From Ramlibacter sp. (lineage in GTDB: Bacteria; Pseudomonadota; Gammaproteobacteria; Burkholderiales; Burkholderiaceae_C), in the NCBI GenBank assembly GCA_021323335.1, contig JAJTCN010000069.1:1-48078 (forward strand): a DNA stretch of 48,078 nt. Direction: 5' to 3'. The first letter of the stretch is position 1. Every line of letters begins with the position of its first letter. The notes under the pieces were generated by a model. It was not told the DNA's origin. It was given only the letters and a program-made list of their open reading frames with translations, and did no database searches. The position numbers and the translations under genes are program-made. Below are positions 39,086 through 47,843 of this stretch, piece after piece.

Positions 39086-40943
39086 ATGCCGCGTGCCCGT
39101 CCTGTCTCCTGCCGTTTCCTCCCCCTCGTGGCGGCCGCCGGCCTGTGCGCGGGTCACCCGCTGGCCTGGGGCCAGGTGGTCGCCACGGGGCCGGGCAGCC
39201 TGGCGGAGCTGTCGCTCGAGCAGCTGAGCGACCTGCCGGTGACCTCCGTCAGCGGCCGACCGGAGAGCCTGCGCAGCGCGCCGGCGTCGGTGTTCGTGAT
39301 CAGCGGCGAGGACATCCGCCGCTCCAGCGCGACCAACCTGCCCGAGGCCCTGCGGCTCGCGCCCAACCTGCAGGTGGCGCGCCTCAACTCAGGCCAGTAC
39401 GCCATCAGTGCGCGCGGCTTCAACGACGCCATCGGCAACAAGCTGCTCGTGCTGATCGATGGACGCACCGTCTACTCCTCGCTCTATTCGGGTGTGTTCT
39501 GGGACGCGCAGAACCCCGTGCTCGAGGACATCGAGCGGATCGAGGTGATCAGCGGTCCCGGCGGGACACTCTGGGGCGCCAATGCCGTGAACGGGATCAT
39601 CAACGTGATCACCAAGCCGGCGGCAGCCACCCAGGGCACGCTGGCTTCGGTCACTCGTTCGCGCGCCGGCGGCCGCCAGGTGATCCGGGGCGGCACAGCC
39701 CTTGGCGAAGTCGGGCACGCGCGGCTTTATGCGCAGACGATGGACCGCGGAACCAGTCGCCAGCAGGACGGAACGGAGCGCCAGGACGCCACGTCGCAAT
39801 GGCAGCTCGGCTTTCGCGCGGACTCCGAGCTTCGCGGCGGCCAGCTGACGGTGCAGGGCGACGCGCATGGGGGCGGCGAAGACCCGGGCAATGTGCAGGC
39901 CCCGAAGATGCGCGGCTCGAACCTGCTGGCACGCTGGGACGGCCGCTTCGCGGGCGGCAGCCCGTACCGCCTGCAGGCCTACTACGACCTGCAGGAGCGC
40001 CAGGACCCGATCACCTTCCGCAACCGCTCGGAAATGGTCGATCTGCAGTTCAGCCATGACGCGCCGGTGCCCGCCGGCCAGCAGCTGTTGTGGGGCGCGG
40101 GCTATCGCACCGGCACCGACGACAACGAAACGAGCGCGCTGGTGCGCTTCACGCCCAGCGAACGCCGCCTGACGTGGGCGAACCTGTTCGCGCAGCACCA
40201 GGTGCGCGTCGACCGCTGGCAGCTCACCACCGGCCTGAAGGCCGAGCACAACAGCTACACCGGGGTGGAGCACCTGGGCGGCCGCGTCGCGGACGGTGCG
40301 CGCGCCGGCCCGCCTGGACCGGGACTTCTTCTTCCCGGCCGACCCGCCCTTCGTCATCGCCGGCGGCGCGGACTTCCAGTCCGAGGTGGCCAACGTGCTG
40401 GAGATCGGCCATCGCGGCCAGGCGGGCCGCGACCTGTCCTATTCCTTCACGGCGTTCCACCAGCAATACGAGGGCCTGCGCGCCGGCATCGGCACGCCTT
40501 CGGTGGTGTCGAACCGGATCGACGGCTGGTCGCGCGGCGTGGAAGCCTGGGGGCAGTGGCAGCCGCACCCGCGCGCCCGGCTCGGCGCGGGCCTGACCAC
40601 GCTGCGCAAGAAGCTGCATTTCGCCAGCGGTCCCGAGGACCCGGTGAGCATCCCCAACCTCGGCAACGATCCTGAATACCAGTGGCAGCTGCGCGCGCAG
40701 TTCGACCTGCCCTACCGCACGGAACTCGATCTGCACCTGCGCCGGGTGGGCGCGCTGCCGGCGCCCGCGGTGCCGGCGTACACCTCGCTGGATGCGCGGA
40801 TCGGCTGGCAGGTGACGTCCCGGGTGGAGGTCTCGCTGCTGGGGCAGAACCTGCTGAACGACCGCCACGCCGAATTCGATGCCGCCGCCACCACCAGCTT
40901 CTTCGGCCGGCGGATCTTCGTGAAAGTGCTCGTGCAGCTGTGA
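39086..40943 (+). pseudogene. TonB-dependent receptor, frame-disrupted in the barrel
   Basis: Start at the ATG 39086, preceded by GGAG 6 nt upstream (an earlier in-frame ATG at 39059 has no ribosome site). A Sec signal peptide ends near HPLAWGQ. The plug domain is intact: ELSLEQLSDLPVTSVSGR, SVFVISGEDIRRS, ISARGFNDAIGNKLLVLIDG, GTLWGANAVNGIINVITK. Barrel strands follow in the same frame to about 40270 (AEHNSYTGVEHL). Then the protein continues only in another frame with WAAASRTVRAPARLDRDFFF, from about 40275, to a proper C-terminus ending FVKVLVQL. Compared with related receptors about 15 residues plus a frame are missing at the join. This receptor subtype is the one found next to YfiR and sensor kinases. 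Confidence 0.82.
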
Positions 40944-41494
40944 CATCCCGGGGCGTCATCCGCATCGCCGCCTGCGCGTGGCTGCTGCTCCTGTCCGGCA
41001 TGGTCGGCGGCGCCGCGGCCCAGGGGCTGGGCGTGGCCCGCGAAAGCGCCGTGAAGGCCGCGTTTCTCTACAAGTTCGGCAACTTCGTGGAGTGGCCCGC
41101 CGACGCCTTCCCGTCGGCGGCGTCGCCGATCGTGATCGGCGTCTTCGGCGACGAGGCGGTGGCCTCCGAGCTGGAGCTGATCACGCGCGGCCGCGCGGTG
41201 CAGGGCCGGCCGGTCACGGTGCGACGCATCCGCGCGGTGGACGAGGTCGGCATGGTCCACATCCTGTTCGCCGGCGGTGCCCGGGCCGCACCCGTGCGGG
41301 AATTGCTCGCGGCGAGCCGCGGCCCGGTGTTGACGGTGGCCGACGAGTCCGGCGCGGGCGCCGGTGCCGTGCTGCATTTTTCACAGCTGGAAGGACGGGT
41401 GCGCTTCAGTGCCTCGCTGACCGCGGCGCGGGCCCGCGGCCTGCGGCTCGGCGCGCGCCTGCTCGAGGTCGCCCAGGACGTCGAAGGCCGCTGA
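40940..41494 (+). CDS. YfiR family (DUF4154) periplasmic protein
   Basis: 184 residues starting with GTG at 40940, overlapping the receptor stop (GTGA). The signal peptide spans about residues 1-28 (IAACAWLLLLSGMVGGAAAQ). The mature start ARESAVKAAFLYKFGNFVEWP is the family hallmark, followed by IVIGVFGDE, HILFAGG and GAVLHFSQLEGRVRFSASL. In Pseudomonas YfiR is the periplasmic inhibitor of the CHASE8-HAMP-GGDEF protein YfiN. Here the partner is inferred to be the CHASE8 hybrid kinase encoded at 36796. The two conserved YfiR disulfide pairs are not obvious; the only Cys is in the signal peptide. Confidence 0.9.
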   Translation: MTSRGVIRIAACAWLLLLSGMVGGAAAQGLGVARESAVKAAFLYKFGNFVEWPADAFPSAASPIVIGVFGDEAVASELELITRGRAVQGRPVTVRRIRAVDEVGMVHILFAGGARAAPVRELLAASRGPVLTVADESGAGAGAVLHFSQLEGRVRFSASLTAARARGLRLGARLLEVAQDVEGR

Positions 41495-41514
41495 ACCGCG
41501 CGCGGCGCGCGGGC

Positions 41515-42348
41515 TCAGCGCCGTGCCACGGCCTGCCGGTACAGCCCCTCGACGCGCGGGATGTTGGCCTGCAGGCGCTTGATGCGGTCGGTGCCGCTCG
41601 GGTGGGTGGACAGGAAGGCCGGGGCGCCCTTGCCACCCGAGGCCTTGGTCATCTTCTGCCACAGCGTGATCGATGCCTTTGGATCGAAACCGGTGCGGGC
41701 GCCGAGGTCCAGGCCCACCAGGTCGGCGTCGATCTCGTCGTCGCGGCCGAACTTCAAGGTCAGGAGCTGGCTGCCGACGCGGGCCGCCATGTGGCCCAGG
41801 TCGCCGAGGCCGAACAGCGAGGCGCCCATGGACAGCAGCGCGCCCGTGCCTTGGCTCTTGGCGATGCGCTCGCGCGCGTGCTCGCGCAGCGCGTGCGCCA
41901 TCTCGTGCCCGAGCACCATGGCCACTTCGTCGTCGCTGAGCTTGAGCTTCTCCAGGATCCCCGCGAACACCGCGATCTTGCCGCCCGGCATGCAGAAGGC
42001 GTTGATGGAGGGGGTGTTGATGAGGTTGAATTCCCACTTCCACTTGCGGGCCCGGTCGTTCCAGCGCGGGGCGTCGGCGATGAGGCGCGAGGAGATGGCG
42101 CGCAGGCGCTGCACCTGCGGGTGGCTCTCCGGAATGAGGGCCTGCTTGGCGCGCGCCTGTTCCAGCAACTGCCCGTACTGCGCGGTCGCCATGTCCTCCA
42201 GTTTCTCCGCCGGCACCAGGGTGCGCAGGCGCGAGGCTTCTCCCACCTTCACCTGGCCCAGCGCGGAGCCGGCCGCGAGGGCGCCTCCGGCCAGCAGGAA
42301 GGCACGGCGCCCGAACCAGGGCGACTTGGCAGCACAGAGTTCACACAT
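41515..42348 (-). CDS. M48-family zinc metalloprotease
   Basis: 277 residues from the ATG at 42348. The zinc site is GHEMAHALREHARE, with the third ligand expected in DEIDADLVGLDLGARTGF. The N-terminus (SPWFGRRAFLLAGGALAAGSALGQ) is a signal peptide, possibly Tat-type because of the RR before the hydrophobic core, so it acts in the periplasm. The C-terminal FLSTHPSGTDRIKRL is typical of the BepA/LoiP-like group that handles outer-membrane protein quality. CATTAT lies 6 nt before the start codon. It is convergent with the YfiR gene (20 nt apart, a GC-rich palindromic run between). Confidence 0.92.
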   Translation of the reverse strand: MCELCAAKSPWFGRRAFLLAGGALAAGSALGQVKVGEASRLRTLVPAEKLEDMATAQYGQLLEQARAKQALIPESHPQVQRLRAISSRLIADAPRWNDRARKWKWEFNLINTPSINAFCMPGGKIAVFAGILEKLKLSDDEVAMVLGHEMAHALREHARERIAKSQGTGALLSMGASLFGLGDLGHMAARVGSQLLTLKFGRDDEIDADLVGLDLGARTGFDPKASITLWQKMTKASGGKGAPAFLSTHPSGTDRIKRLQANIPRVEGLYRQAVARR

Positions 42349-42381
42349 GCGCAAATAATGCAGCAAGATCCAGCATCGCCC

Positions 42382-43995
42382 ATGTCAGACTCAACCGCCA
42401 CCCCTGCTCAGACCGCGCCCCCCAAACCTTCCTGGGGCGAAACGCTCAAGGTCTATACGGAGCCGGCGACCCTGCGGATGCTGTTCCTCGGCTTCTCCGC
42501 CGGCCTGCCCTTGCTGCTGGTGCTGGGGACCCTGAGCTTTCGCCTGCGCGAAGCGGGCATCGACCGCACCACCATCGGCTTCCTGTCCTGGGTCGGCCTG
42601 GCGTATGGCGTCAAGTGGATCTGGGCGCCGCTGGTGGACCGGGTGCGGCTGCCGCTGCTGACGCGCTGGCTCGGGCAACGCCGCAGCTGGCTGCTGCTGG
42701 CGCAGCTGGCCATCATGGCGGGCCTGTGCGGCATGGCGCTGGTGGACCCGAAGGCATCGCTGGAGCCGATCGTCTGGTGCGCGGTGGCGGTCGCCTTCGC
42801 CTCGGCCACCCAGGACATCGCGCTGGACGCCTTCCGCATCGAGTCCTCCGGCACCGAGCGCCAGGGCGCGCTGGCGGCGGCCTACCAGACCGGCTACCGG
42901 CTGGCGATGATCTGGGCCGGGGCCGGCGTGCTGTGGATCGCCGCGCGCGCCGAGCTGTCGTCCGCCGACCTCTACGAGCACGCCGCCTGGCGCACCGCCT
43001 ACCTCGCGATGGCGGCGTCGATGCTGGTCGGCGTGGCCACGGTGCTGCTATCGCGCGAGCCCCGCCCGCGCGATGCGGAAGCCGACCGCCAGGGCCGGGC
43101 CGCGGTGGCGGCCGCCTTCGCGCGCGACGGCCTGCGCTTCGCCTGGCCGCAGGCGCTGCTGTTCTTCGTGCTGATCGCGCTGCTGGCGGCGATGGTGCGC
43201 GCGTCGTTCGGCGCGATGACGCTGCCCGAGCTGGGCGTGTACCTGGTGCTCGGCGCCGTCGCGGTCACAGGGATGCGCAACCGCTGGGGCGAGGCGCGGC
43301 CGCTGCACATGCGCGTGGCGCCTGCCGCCGCGCCCGCCGTTGCGTGGCTGGACGTGGTGATCGTCGAACCCTTCGCCGACTTCTTTCGCCGCTACCACTG
43401 GCACGCTGCGCTGATCCTGTGCCTGATCGCCGTGTACCGCATCAGCGACGTGGTGATGGGCATCATGGCCAACCCCTTCTACGTGGACATGGGCTTCACC
43501 AAGGACGAAGTGGCGGCCGTGAGCAAGGTGTTCGGGGTGGTGATGACGCTGGTCGGCGCCTTCCTCGGCGGCGTGCTGACGCTGCGCATCGGCGTCATGC
43601 GCACGCTGATGCTGGGCGCGGTGCTCAGCGCCGCCAGCAACCTGCTGTTCGCGTGGCTGGCGGGCATCGGCCACAACGTGCAGATCCTGGTGTTCGTCGT
43701 GTCCGCCGACAACCTGTCCAGCGGCATCGCGTCGGCGGCCTTCGTCGCCTATCTCTCCAGCCTGACCAACCTGCAGTATTCGGCCACGCAATACGCCTTG
43801 TTCAGTTCGCTGATGCTGTTGTTGCCGAAGTGGCTGGCCGGCTTCTCCGGCAAGTTCGTCGACGCCTACGGCTACAGCCCCTTCTTCGTCGGCACCGCCC
43901 TGCTGGGCGTGCCGGTGCTGGTGCTGGTGTGGCTGGCGACGCGGAACATCGTCACGCAGCCGGGGGAGCGGCCGGTCGTCCCTGCCGACGACTGA
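42382..43995 (+). CDS. ampG: AmpG-like MFS permease (muropeptide-type)
   Basis: 537 residues from the ATG at 42382; an in-frame ATG at 42358 is possible. At least 12, probably 14 helices. AmpG features are MLFLGFSAGLPLLLVLGTLSFRLREAGIDRTTIGFLSWVG at the start, then YGVKWIWAPLVDRV, SATQDIALDAFRIE and, in the second half, NPFYVDMGFTKDEVAAVSKVFG. AmpG brings anhydro-muropeptides into the cytoplasm for peptidoglycan recycling. The length is close to AmpG of other betaproteobacteria. Divergent from the M48 protease, 33 bp between starts. Confidence 0.9.
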   Translation: MSDSTATPAQTAPPKPSWGETLKVYTEPATLRMLFLGFSAGLPLLLVLGTLSFRLREAGIDRTTIGFLSWVGLAYGVKWIWAPLVDRVRLPLLTRWLGQRRSWLLLAQLAIMAGLCGMALVDPKASLEPIVWCAVAVAFASATQDIALDAFRIESSGTERQGALAAAYQTGYRLAMIWAGAGVLWIAARAELSSADLYEHAAWRTAYLAMAASMLVGVATVLLSREPRPRDAEADRQGRAAVAAAFARDGLRFAWPQALLFFVLIALLAAMVRASFGAMTLPELGVYLVLGAVAVTGMRNRWGEARPLHMRVAPAAAPAVAWLDVVIVEPFADFFRRYHWHAALILCLIAVYRISDVVMGIMANPFYVDMGFTKDEVAAVSKVFGVVMTLVGAFLGGVLTLRIGVMRTLMLGAVLSAASNLLFAWLAGIGHNVQILVFVVSADNLSSGIASAAFVAYLSSLTNLQYSATQYALFSSLMLLLPKWLAGFSGKFVDAYGYSPFFVGTALLGVPVLVLVWLATRNIVTQPGERPVVPADD

Positions 43996-44004
43996 TGTCT
44001 TCCT

Positions 44005-44025
44005 CCCTCTCCCCCTGGGAGAGGG
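44005..44025. repeat. Hairpin repeat just after the AmpG gene
   Basis: CCCTCTCCC (44005-44013) and GGGAGAGGG (44017-44025) form a perfect 9-bp stem with a 3-nt loop, 9 nt after the stop codon. It belongs to the CCCTCTCCC...GGGAGAGGGCCGGGGTGAGGG class of interspersed repeats; the second part GTGAGGGCCC follows at 44031. It may serve as the transcript end. Confidence 0.6.
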
Positions 44026-44107
44026 CCGGGGTGAGGGCCCCCCGGAAAGGGCCCGGATGAGGGCCCGCGCGGCACCGGGGTTCGGCGAGAGTGGTGAACC
44101 GGTCACC

Positions 44108-44176
44108 GGGGTTCGGCTTCGCGCTCACCACCGGCCTACGTCACCATCGTAGGCTGGCGGTGACGTCAGGAACCCC
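44108..44176. repeat. Inverted pair of the GGGGTTC...GGCCTACG repeat
   Basis: The plus unit is 44108-44140 (GGGGTTCGGCTTCGCGC then TCACCACCGGCCTACG). After the 7-nt spacer TCACCAT an inverted copy follows at 44148-44176 (CGTAGGCTGGCGGTGA ... GGAACCCC). Together they can form a long imperfect hairpin, in the style of REP/BIME elements. The same unit appears near pyrF (32856). Confidence 0.6.
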
Positions 44177-44198
44177 AGCTTTGTGCGCCAACTGTCCC

Positions 44199-44240
44199 TC
44201 AACGCAGAAGAGGCGGAAGAAATGCATCCTTCTGCGTTGA
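44199..44240. repeat. Perfect 12-bp inverted repeat
   Basis: TCAACGCAGAAG (44199-44210) is the exact reverse complement of CTTCTGCGTTGA (44229-44240), with an 18-nt loop. It stands alone in the gap between two convergent genes and is less GC-rich than everything around it. Terminator or small-RNA stem are both possible; no T-tract. Confidence 0.55.
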
Positions 44241-44281
44241 ATTGCTTCGCACGACGCAGCCTCGGCGACGCGACGTGCCTG

Positions 44282-44344
44282 CTGGGGTTCGGCTGCGCGC
44301 TCACCACCAGCCTACGTTCGGCTTCGCGCGCGTCGCCAGCCTAC
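44282..44344. repeat. Two more direct copies of the GGGGTTC...CCTACG repeat
   Basis: Copy one, 44282-44315, is TGGGGTTCGGCTGCGCGC then TCACCACCAGCCTACG; copy two, 44316-44344, is shortened (TTCGGCTTCGCGCG then CGTCGCCAGCCTACG). They end 15 nt before the ligase stop. With the repeats at 44005 and 44108 they account for most of the 364-bp gap between the AmpG and ligase genes; no gene is seen in it. Confidence 0.55.
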
Positions 44345-44359
44345 GAATTCGCGAGCACC

Positions 44360-45820
44360 CTACACTTCCCGTGCGAGCTGAGCCCGCTGCACCTTCCCCA
44401 ACGCCGTCTTCGGCAGGCTGGCGCGGAACAGCCAGCGCCGCGGCAGCTTGAAGCGCGCCACGCGCTGCGCCAGGTGCGCGCCCAGTTCTTCCGGCGTCGC
44501 GGTGGCGCCGGCGTGCAGCACCACCGCCATCGCCACCACTTCGCCCCACTGCGCGTCGGGCACGCCGAAGGCCGCGCACTCGGCCACGGCCGGGTGGTCC
44601 GCGAGCGCCAGCTCGATTTCGGCGGGATGGACGTTCTCGCCGCCCGAAATGATCAGGTCGCGGGCCCGGCCGACGATGCGCCAGCTGCCGTCCGCTGCCT
44701 GCTGGGCCAGGTCGCCGGTGGCGAACCAGTCGTCCGCGTCGCAGGCCGGCAGGTCGGGCCAGTAGCGGGCCACCACGTTCGGGCCGCGCAGCAACAGTTC
44801 TGCCGCGTCGCCGTGCGCCGTGCCCTGCCGCGCCTCGACGCCCGGCGCCGTCCAGCCGCAGGAGCCGACATGGTCCAGCGCATGCGCGGGCGGCAGGGCG
44901 ATCGAGAACGGCCCGGTCTCGGTGGCGCCGTAGACATTGCACACCGGCAGGCCACGCGCGTGAAAGCGGTCGATCAACGCGGCCGGCAGCAGGCTGGAGC
45001 CGGCCCACACCGCGCGCAGCGATGAGAGATCGGTGGTCTCCCACTGCGGGTGGTCCACCAGCGCCTTCATGGTGGCCGGCACCTGCAGCGTCAGCGTCGG
45101 CCGGTCCGCGGCGATGCAGGCCAGCGTGTCGCCGGGGTGGAAGCGCCGGTGCAGGATCACCCGCGCTCCAGCCCACAGCGCCGGCAGCGTCTGGATGCAC
45201 AGGCCGCCCACGTGGAACAGCGGCAGCACGGTCAACACGGTGTCGCTCGCATTGATTTCCTGCACGGACGCGGCGATCGCCATGTTGGCCAGCAGGTTGC
45301 GCTGCGTGTGCACGGCGGCCTTCGGGCCGCCGGTGGTGCCGGAGGTGCAGACCAGCAGCACCGGCGCATCGGGTGCCGCATGGTCCGGCGCGGCCGGCAG
45401 GCCCTGCTGCGCCAGTGCCTCCAGCGGATGCGCGACCACGCCGCACGCCCGCGCAAGATCGGCCGCCGCGCCGGCCCACTCCGCGTCGTGCACCAGGTGG
45501 CGCGGCGTGCAATCGGCCAGCACCCGCTGCAGCTCCGCCGGCGCCAGCCTGAAATTCAGCGGCAGCAGCGCCGCGCCGATCCGCGCCAGGCCGAACAGCA
45601 GGGCCAGCTGCGCCGGGTCGTTGGCGCCGAGCCAGGCCACGCGGTCGCCGGGTCGCACGCCCCATTCGTGCCAGGCGACGGCGGCGGCGGCGTCCGCCGC
45701 GGCCTGCAGGTCAGCGAAGGTGACCCCTCGCCCGTTAAAGAGCAGCGCGGTCCCGTTGCCCGGAGGACTTCGCAGCACTTGCGTGAATAAGGCAGCTTCT
45801 TGCGGTTTGGAGACGGCCAT
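44360..45820 (-). CDS. AMP-dependent acyl-CoA synthetase/ligase
   Basis: 486 residues. The adenylate-forming motifs are complete: A3 LVCTSGTTGGPKAAVHTQRN, A5 YGATETG, A7/A8 WFATGDLAQ then GRARDLIISGGENVHPAEIE, and A10 KTALGKVQR with the catalytic Lys. It converts a carboxylic acid to its CoA thioester via an acyl-AMP. It resembles the o-succinylbenzoate-CoA / short- to medium-chain ligase branch and is short for a long-chain enzyme. No menaquinone gene is nearby, so MenE is not claimed. Single gene, convergent with AmpG and divergent from the response regulator. Confidence 0.92.
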   Translation of the reverse strand: MAVSKPQEAALFTQVLRSPPGNGTALLFNGRGVTFADLQAAADAAAAVAWHEWGVRPGDRVAWLGANDPAQLALLFGLARIGAALLPLNFRLAPAELQRVLADCTPRHLVHDAEWAGAAADLARACGVVAHPLEALAQQGLPAAPDHAAPDAPVLLVCTSGTTGGPKAAVHTQRNLLANMAIAASVQEINASDTVLTVLPLFHVGGLCIQTLPALWAGARVILHRRFHPGDTLACIAADRPTLTLQVPATMKALVDHPQWETTDLSSLRAVWAGSSLLPAALIDRFHARGLPVCNVYGATETGPFSIALPPAHALDHVGSCGWTAPGVEARQGTAHGDAAELLLRGPNVVARYWPDLPACDADDWFATGDLAQQAADGSWRIVGRARDLIISGGENVHPAEIELALADHPAVAECAAFGVPDAQWGEVVAMAVVLHAGATATPEELGAHLAQRVARFKLPRRWLFRASLPKTALGKVQRAQLAREV

Positions 45821-45907
45821 TTACCTAACTTTACGGGTACTTCAAGCCCGCGCGTTGGCCGCGCCGGACCATCTCGACAACTGGCCCCACTTTGGTGGCC
45901 CCAACAG

Positions 45908-45913
45908 TACTAT
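45908..45913 (+). promoter_or_regulatory. -10-like element before the response regulator gene
   Basis: TACTAT lies exactly 6 nt (CGTCCC) upstream of the ATG at 45920; no Shine-Dalgarno is present. This suggests a leaderless start. No good -35 box was found. Confidence 0.4.
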
Positions 45914-45919
45914 CGTCCC

Positions 45920-46633
45920 ATGCAGCAACTCCTGATGATCGAAGACGACGCCCGCCTGGCGCAGATGGTGGGCGAGTACCTCGAGCGCTCCGGCTTCGGC
46001 GTCACCCATGCCATCGATGCCAAGGCCGGCCTGCACCTGCTGGAAGAGCCACCCTCCGGCGCCGCGCCGGACCTGGTGGTCCTGGACCTCATGCTGCCGG
46101 ACATCGACGGCCTGGAAGTGTGCCGCCGCGTGCGCGCCCTGCCCGGCGAGACCGGCAAGGTGCCGGTGCTGATGCTCACGGCCAAGGGCGACCCGATGGA
46201 CCGCATCGTCGGCCTGGAGCTCGGCGCCGACGACTACCTGCCCAAGCCCTTCGAGCCGCGCGAACTGCTGGCCCGCATCCGCGCCATCCTGCGCCGGCGC
46301 ACCGACGGCGCCCCGGCGCCCGTGAAGACGATGCGCTTCGGCTCGATGGAGATCGACCGCGACGCCCGCACCGTCACGGTGGCGGGCAAGCCGGCCGAAC
46401 TGACCTCCTACCAGTTCGACCTGCTGGTGGTGCTGGCCGAGCGGGCCGGCCGGGTGCTGACGCGCGACCAGATCATGGAGGCGGTGCGCGGCCGCGAGCT
46501 GGAAGCCTTCGACCGCTCGATCGACGTCCACATGGGCCGCATCCGCGCCGCCATCGAAGCCGACCCCAAGATGCCCAAGCGCATCCTGACCGTGCGTGGC
46601 GTCGGCTACGTGTTCGCCAAGCAGCAGGACTGA
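45920..46633 (+). CDS. OmpR-family response regulator
   Basis: 237 residues from the ATG at 45920. The receiver domain spans about 1-118 with acidic pocket IEDDARL, phospho-acceptor Asp56 in VVLDLMLPD, Thr in MLTAKG and Lys in LPKPFEP. The C-terminal winged helix (about 135-235) has LTSYQFDLLVVLAERAGRVLTRDQIM and IDVHMGRIRAAIE, then RGVGYVF. It binds DNA as a dimer when phosphorylated by the kinase encoded next. It resembles RstA/OmpR; the regulon is unknown. Confidence 0.95.
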   Translation: MQQLLMIEDDARLAQMVGEYLERSGFGVTHAIDAKAGLHLLEEPPSGAAPDLVVLDLMLPDIDGLEVCRRVRALPGETGKVPVLMLTAKGDPMDRIVGLELGADDYLPKPFEPRELLARIRAILRRRTDGAPAPVKTMRFGSMEIDRDARTVTVAGKPAELTSYQFDLLVVLAERAGRVLTRDQIMEAVRGRELEAFDRSIDVHMGRIRAAIEADPKMPKRILTVRGVGYVFAKQQD

Positions 46634-46649
46634 CCCTGGCCCGTTGCGC

Positions 46650-47843
46650 ATGACCGCCTGGAACGCGCGCTGGCGCTTTCCGCTCTACCTGCGGATCTGG
46701 ATCGCCGTGATCCTGGCGGTCGGCGCGCTGACGATAGCGTTCGGCTGGCTCTGGCGGGTCAACACCGAACAGGCGCCCACCCGCGAAATCATCCTGCGCG
46801 ACCAGGCTGGCGAAGTGATCGGGCACAACCGGGTCCGGCCGATCCGCAGCCCCGGCCAGGGCATCGAATTTCCGGTCACGATGGTGGACGGCCGCGAGAT
46901 CACCGTGCAGTTGCCGCCGCGGCCGCGGGCCGTGGGCGAAGGCCCGGCCGGCGCGCGCCAGTGGCTGCCGCGCGGCTCGACCGGCTTCCTCTGGCTGCTG
47001 GGCATCGTGGCGCTCGCGGTGGCCATCGGCAGCTATCCCATCGTGCGCCGGCTGACCCAGCGCCTGGAAGACCTGCGCGGCGGTGTCGAGCGCTGGGGCG
47101 AAGGCGACCTGAGCGTGCGCATGCCGGAGGAAGGCCATGACGAGATCGCGTTCCTGGCGCGCCGCTTCAATCATGCGGCGGAGCGCGTGGAGACGCTGGT
47201 GAACTCGCACAAGTCCCTGCTGGCCAATGCGTCGCACGAACTGCGCTCGCCGCTGGCGCGCATCCGCATGGGGCTGGAGCTGATGGTGCCGGAGCCGTCG
47301 CCACGCGCCCGCGACGAGATCACCCGCAACATCGCCGAGCTGGACCAGCTGATCGACGAGATCCTGCTGGCCAGCCGGCTGGATGCGCGCGAGTCGGACA
47401 TCGGCACGATCGAGTCGGTGGACCTGACCGGCCTGGCCGCGGAGGAGAGCGCCCGCGCCGGCGCCGAGCTGGACACCGGCGATGCCGGCCAGACGGTGGT
47501 GGTCTCGGGCGTCGCCAAGCTGCTGCGCCGCGCCTTGCGCAACCTGCTGGAGAACGCGCGCCGCTACAGCGACGGGCCGGTGCACGTGTCGATCGCGTGT
47601 GACGGCCGGCGGGCGACGGTGCGCGTGTGCGACCACGGCCCGGGCGTGCCGCCGGCCGAACGCGAGCGCATCTTCGAGCCGTTCTACCGGCTGCGCGGCG
47701 CCAGCGAGCGGGAAGGCGGCGTCGGCCTGGGGCTGGCGCTGGTGCGCTCCATTGCGACGCGGCACCAGGGCAGTGCGTACTGCGAGGACAACCAGGGCGG
47801 CGGCGCCTGCTTCGTCCTCGACCTGCCCAGTGAGCAAATGTAA
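46650..47843 (+). CDS. EnvZ/RstB-like sensor histidine kinase
   Basis: 397 residues from the ATG at 46650 (a TTG two codons earlier is possible), 16 nt after the response regulator. TM1 is about 10-32 and TM2 about 110-130, enclosing a short periplasmic sensor of ~75 residues. HAMP follows, then HisKA with His196 in NASHELRSPLARIR, and HATPase_c with NLLENARRYSD, VCDHGPGVP and GVGLGLALVRS. No receiver domain. It phosphorylates the adjacent OmpR-type regulator. The small periplasmic domain is rich in Arg and Pro; its signal is unknown. Confidence 0.95.
   Translation: MTAWNARWRFPLYLRIWIAVILAVGALTIAFGWLWRVNTEQAPTREIILRDQAGEVIGHNRVRPIRSPGQGIEFPVTMVDGREITVQLPPRPRAVGEGPAGARQWLPRGSTGFLWLLGIVALAVAIGSYPIVRRLTQRLEDLRGGVERWGEGDLSVRMPEEGHDEIAFLARRFNHAAERVETLVNSHKSLLANASHELRSPLARIRMGLELMVPEPSPRARDEITRNIAELDQLIDEILLASRLDARESDIGTIESVDLTGLAAEESARAGAELDTGDAGQTVVVSGVAKLLRRALRNLLENARRYSDGPVHVSIACDGRRATVRVCDHGPGVPPAERERIFEPFYRLRGASEREGGVGLGLALVRSIATRHQGSAYCEDNQGGGACFVLDLPSEQM

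Noticed and set aside
41495..41514. GC-rich palindromic run between YfiR and the M48 gene as a terminator
   Set aside because: The sequence is CGCGCG-like low complexity with no T-tract; pairing is expected by chance in such composition.
40978..42381. Long N-terminal extension of the AmpG-like permease
   Set aside because: It crosses YfiR in another frame and the M48 protease on the other strand; real AmpG similarity begins just after 42382.
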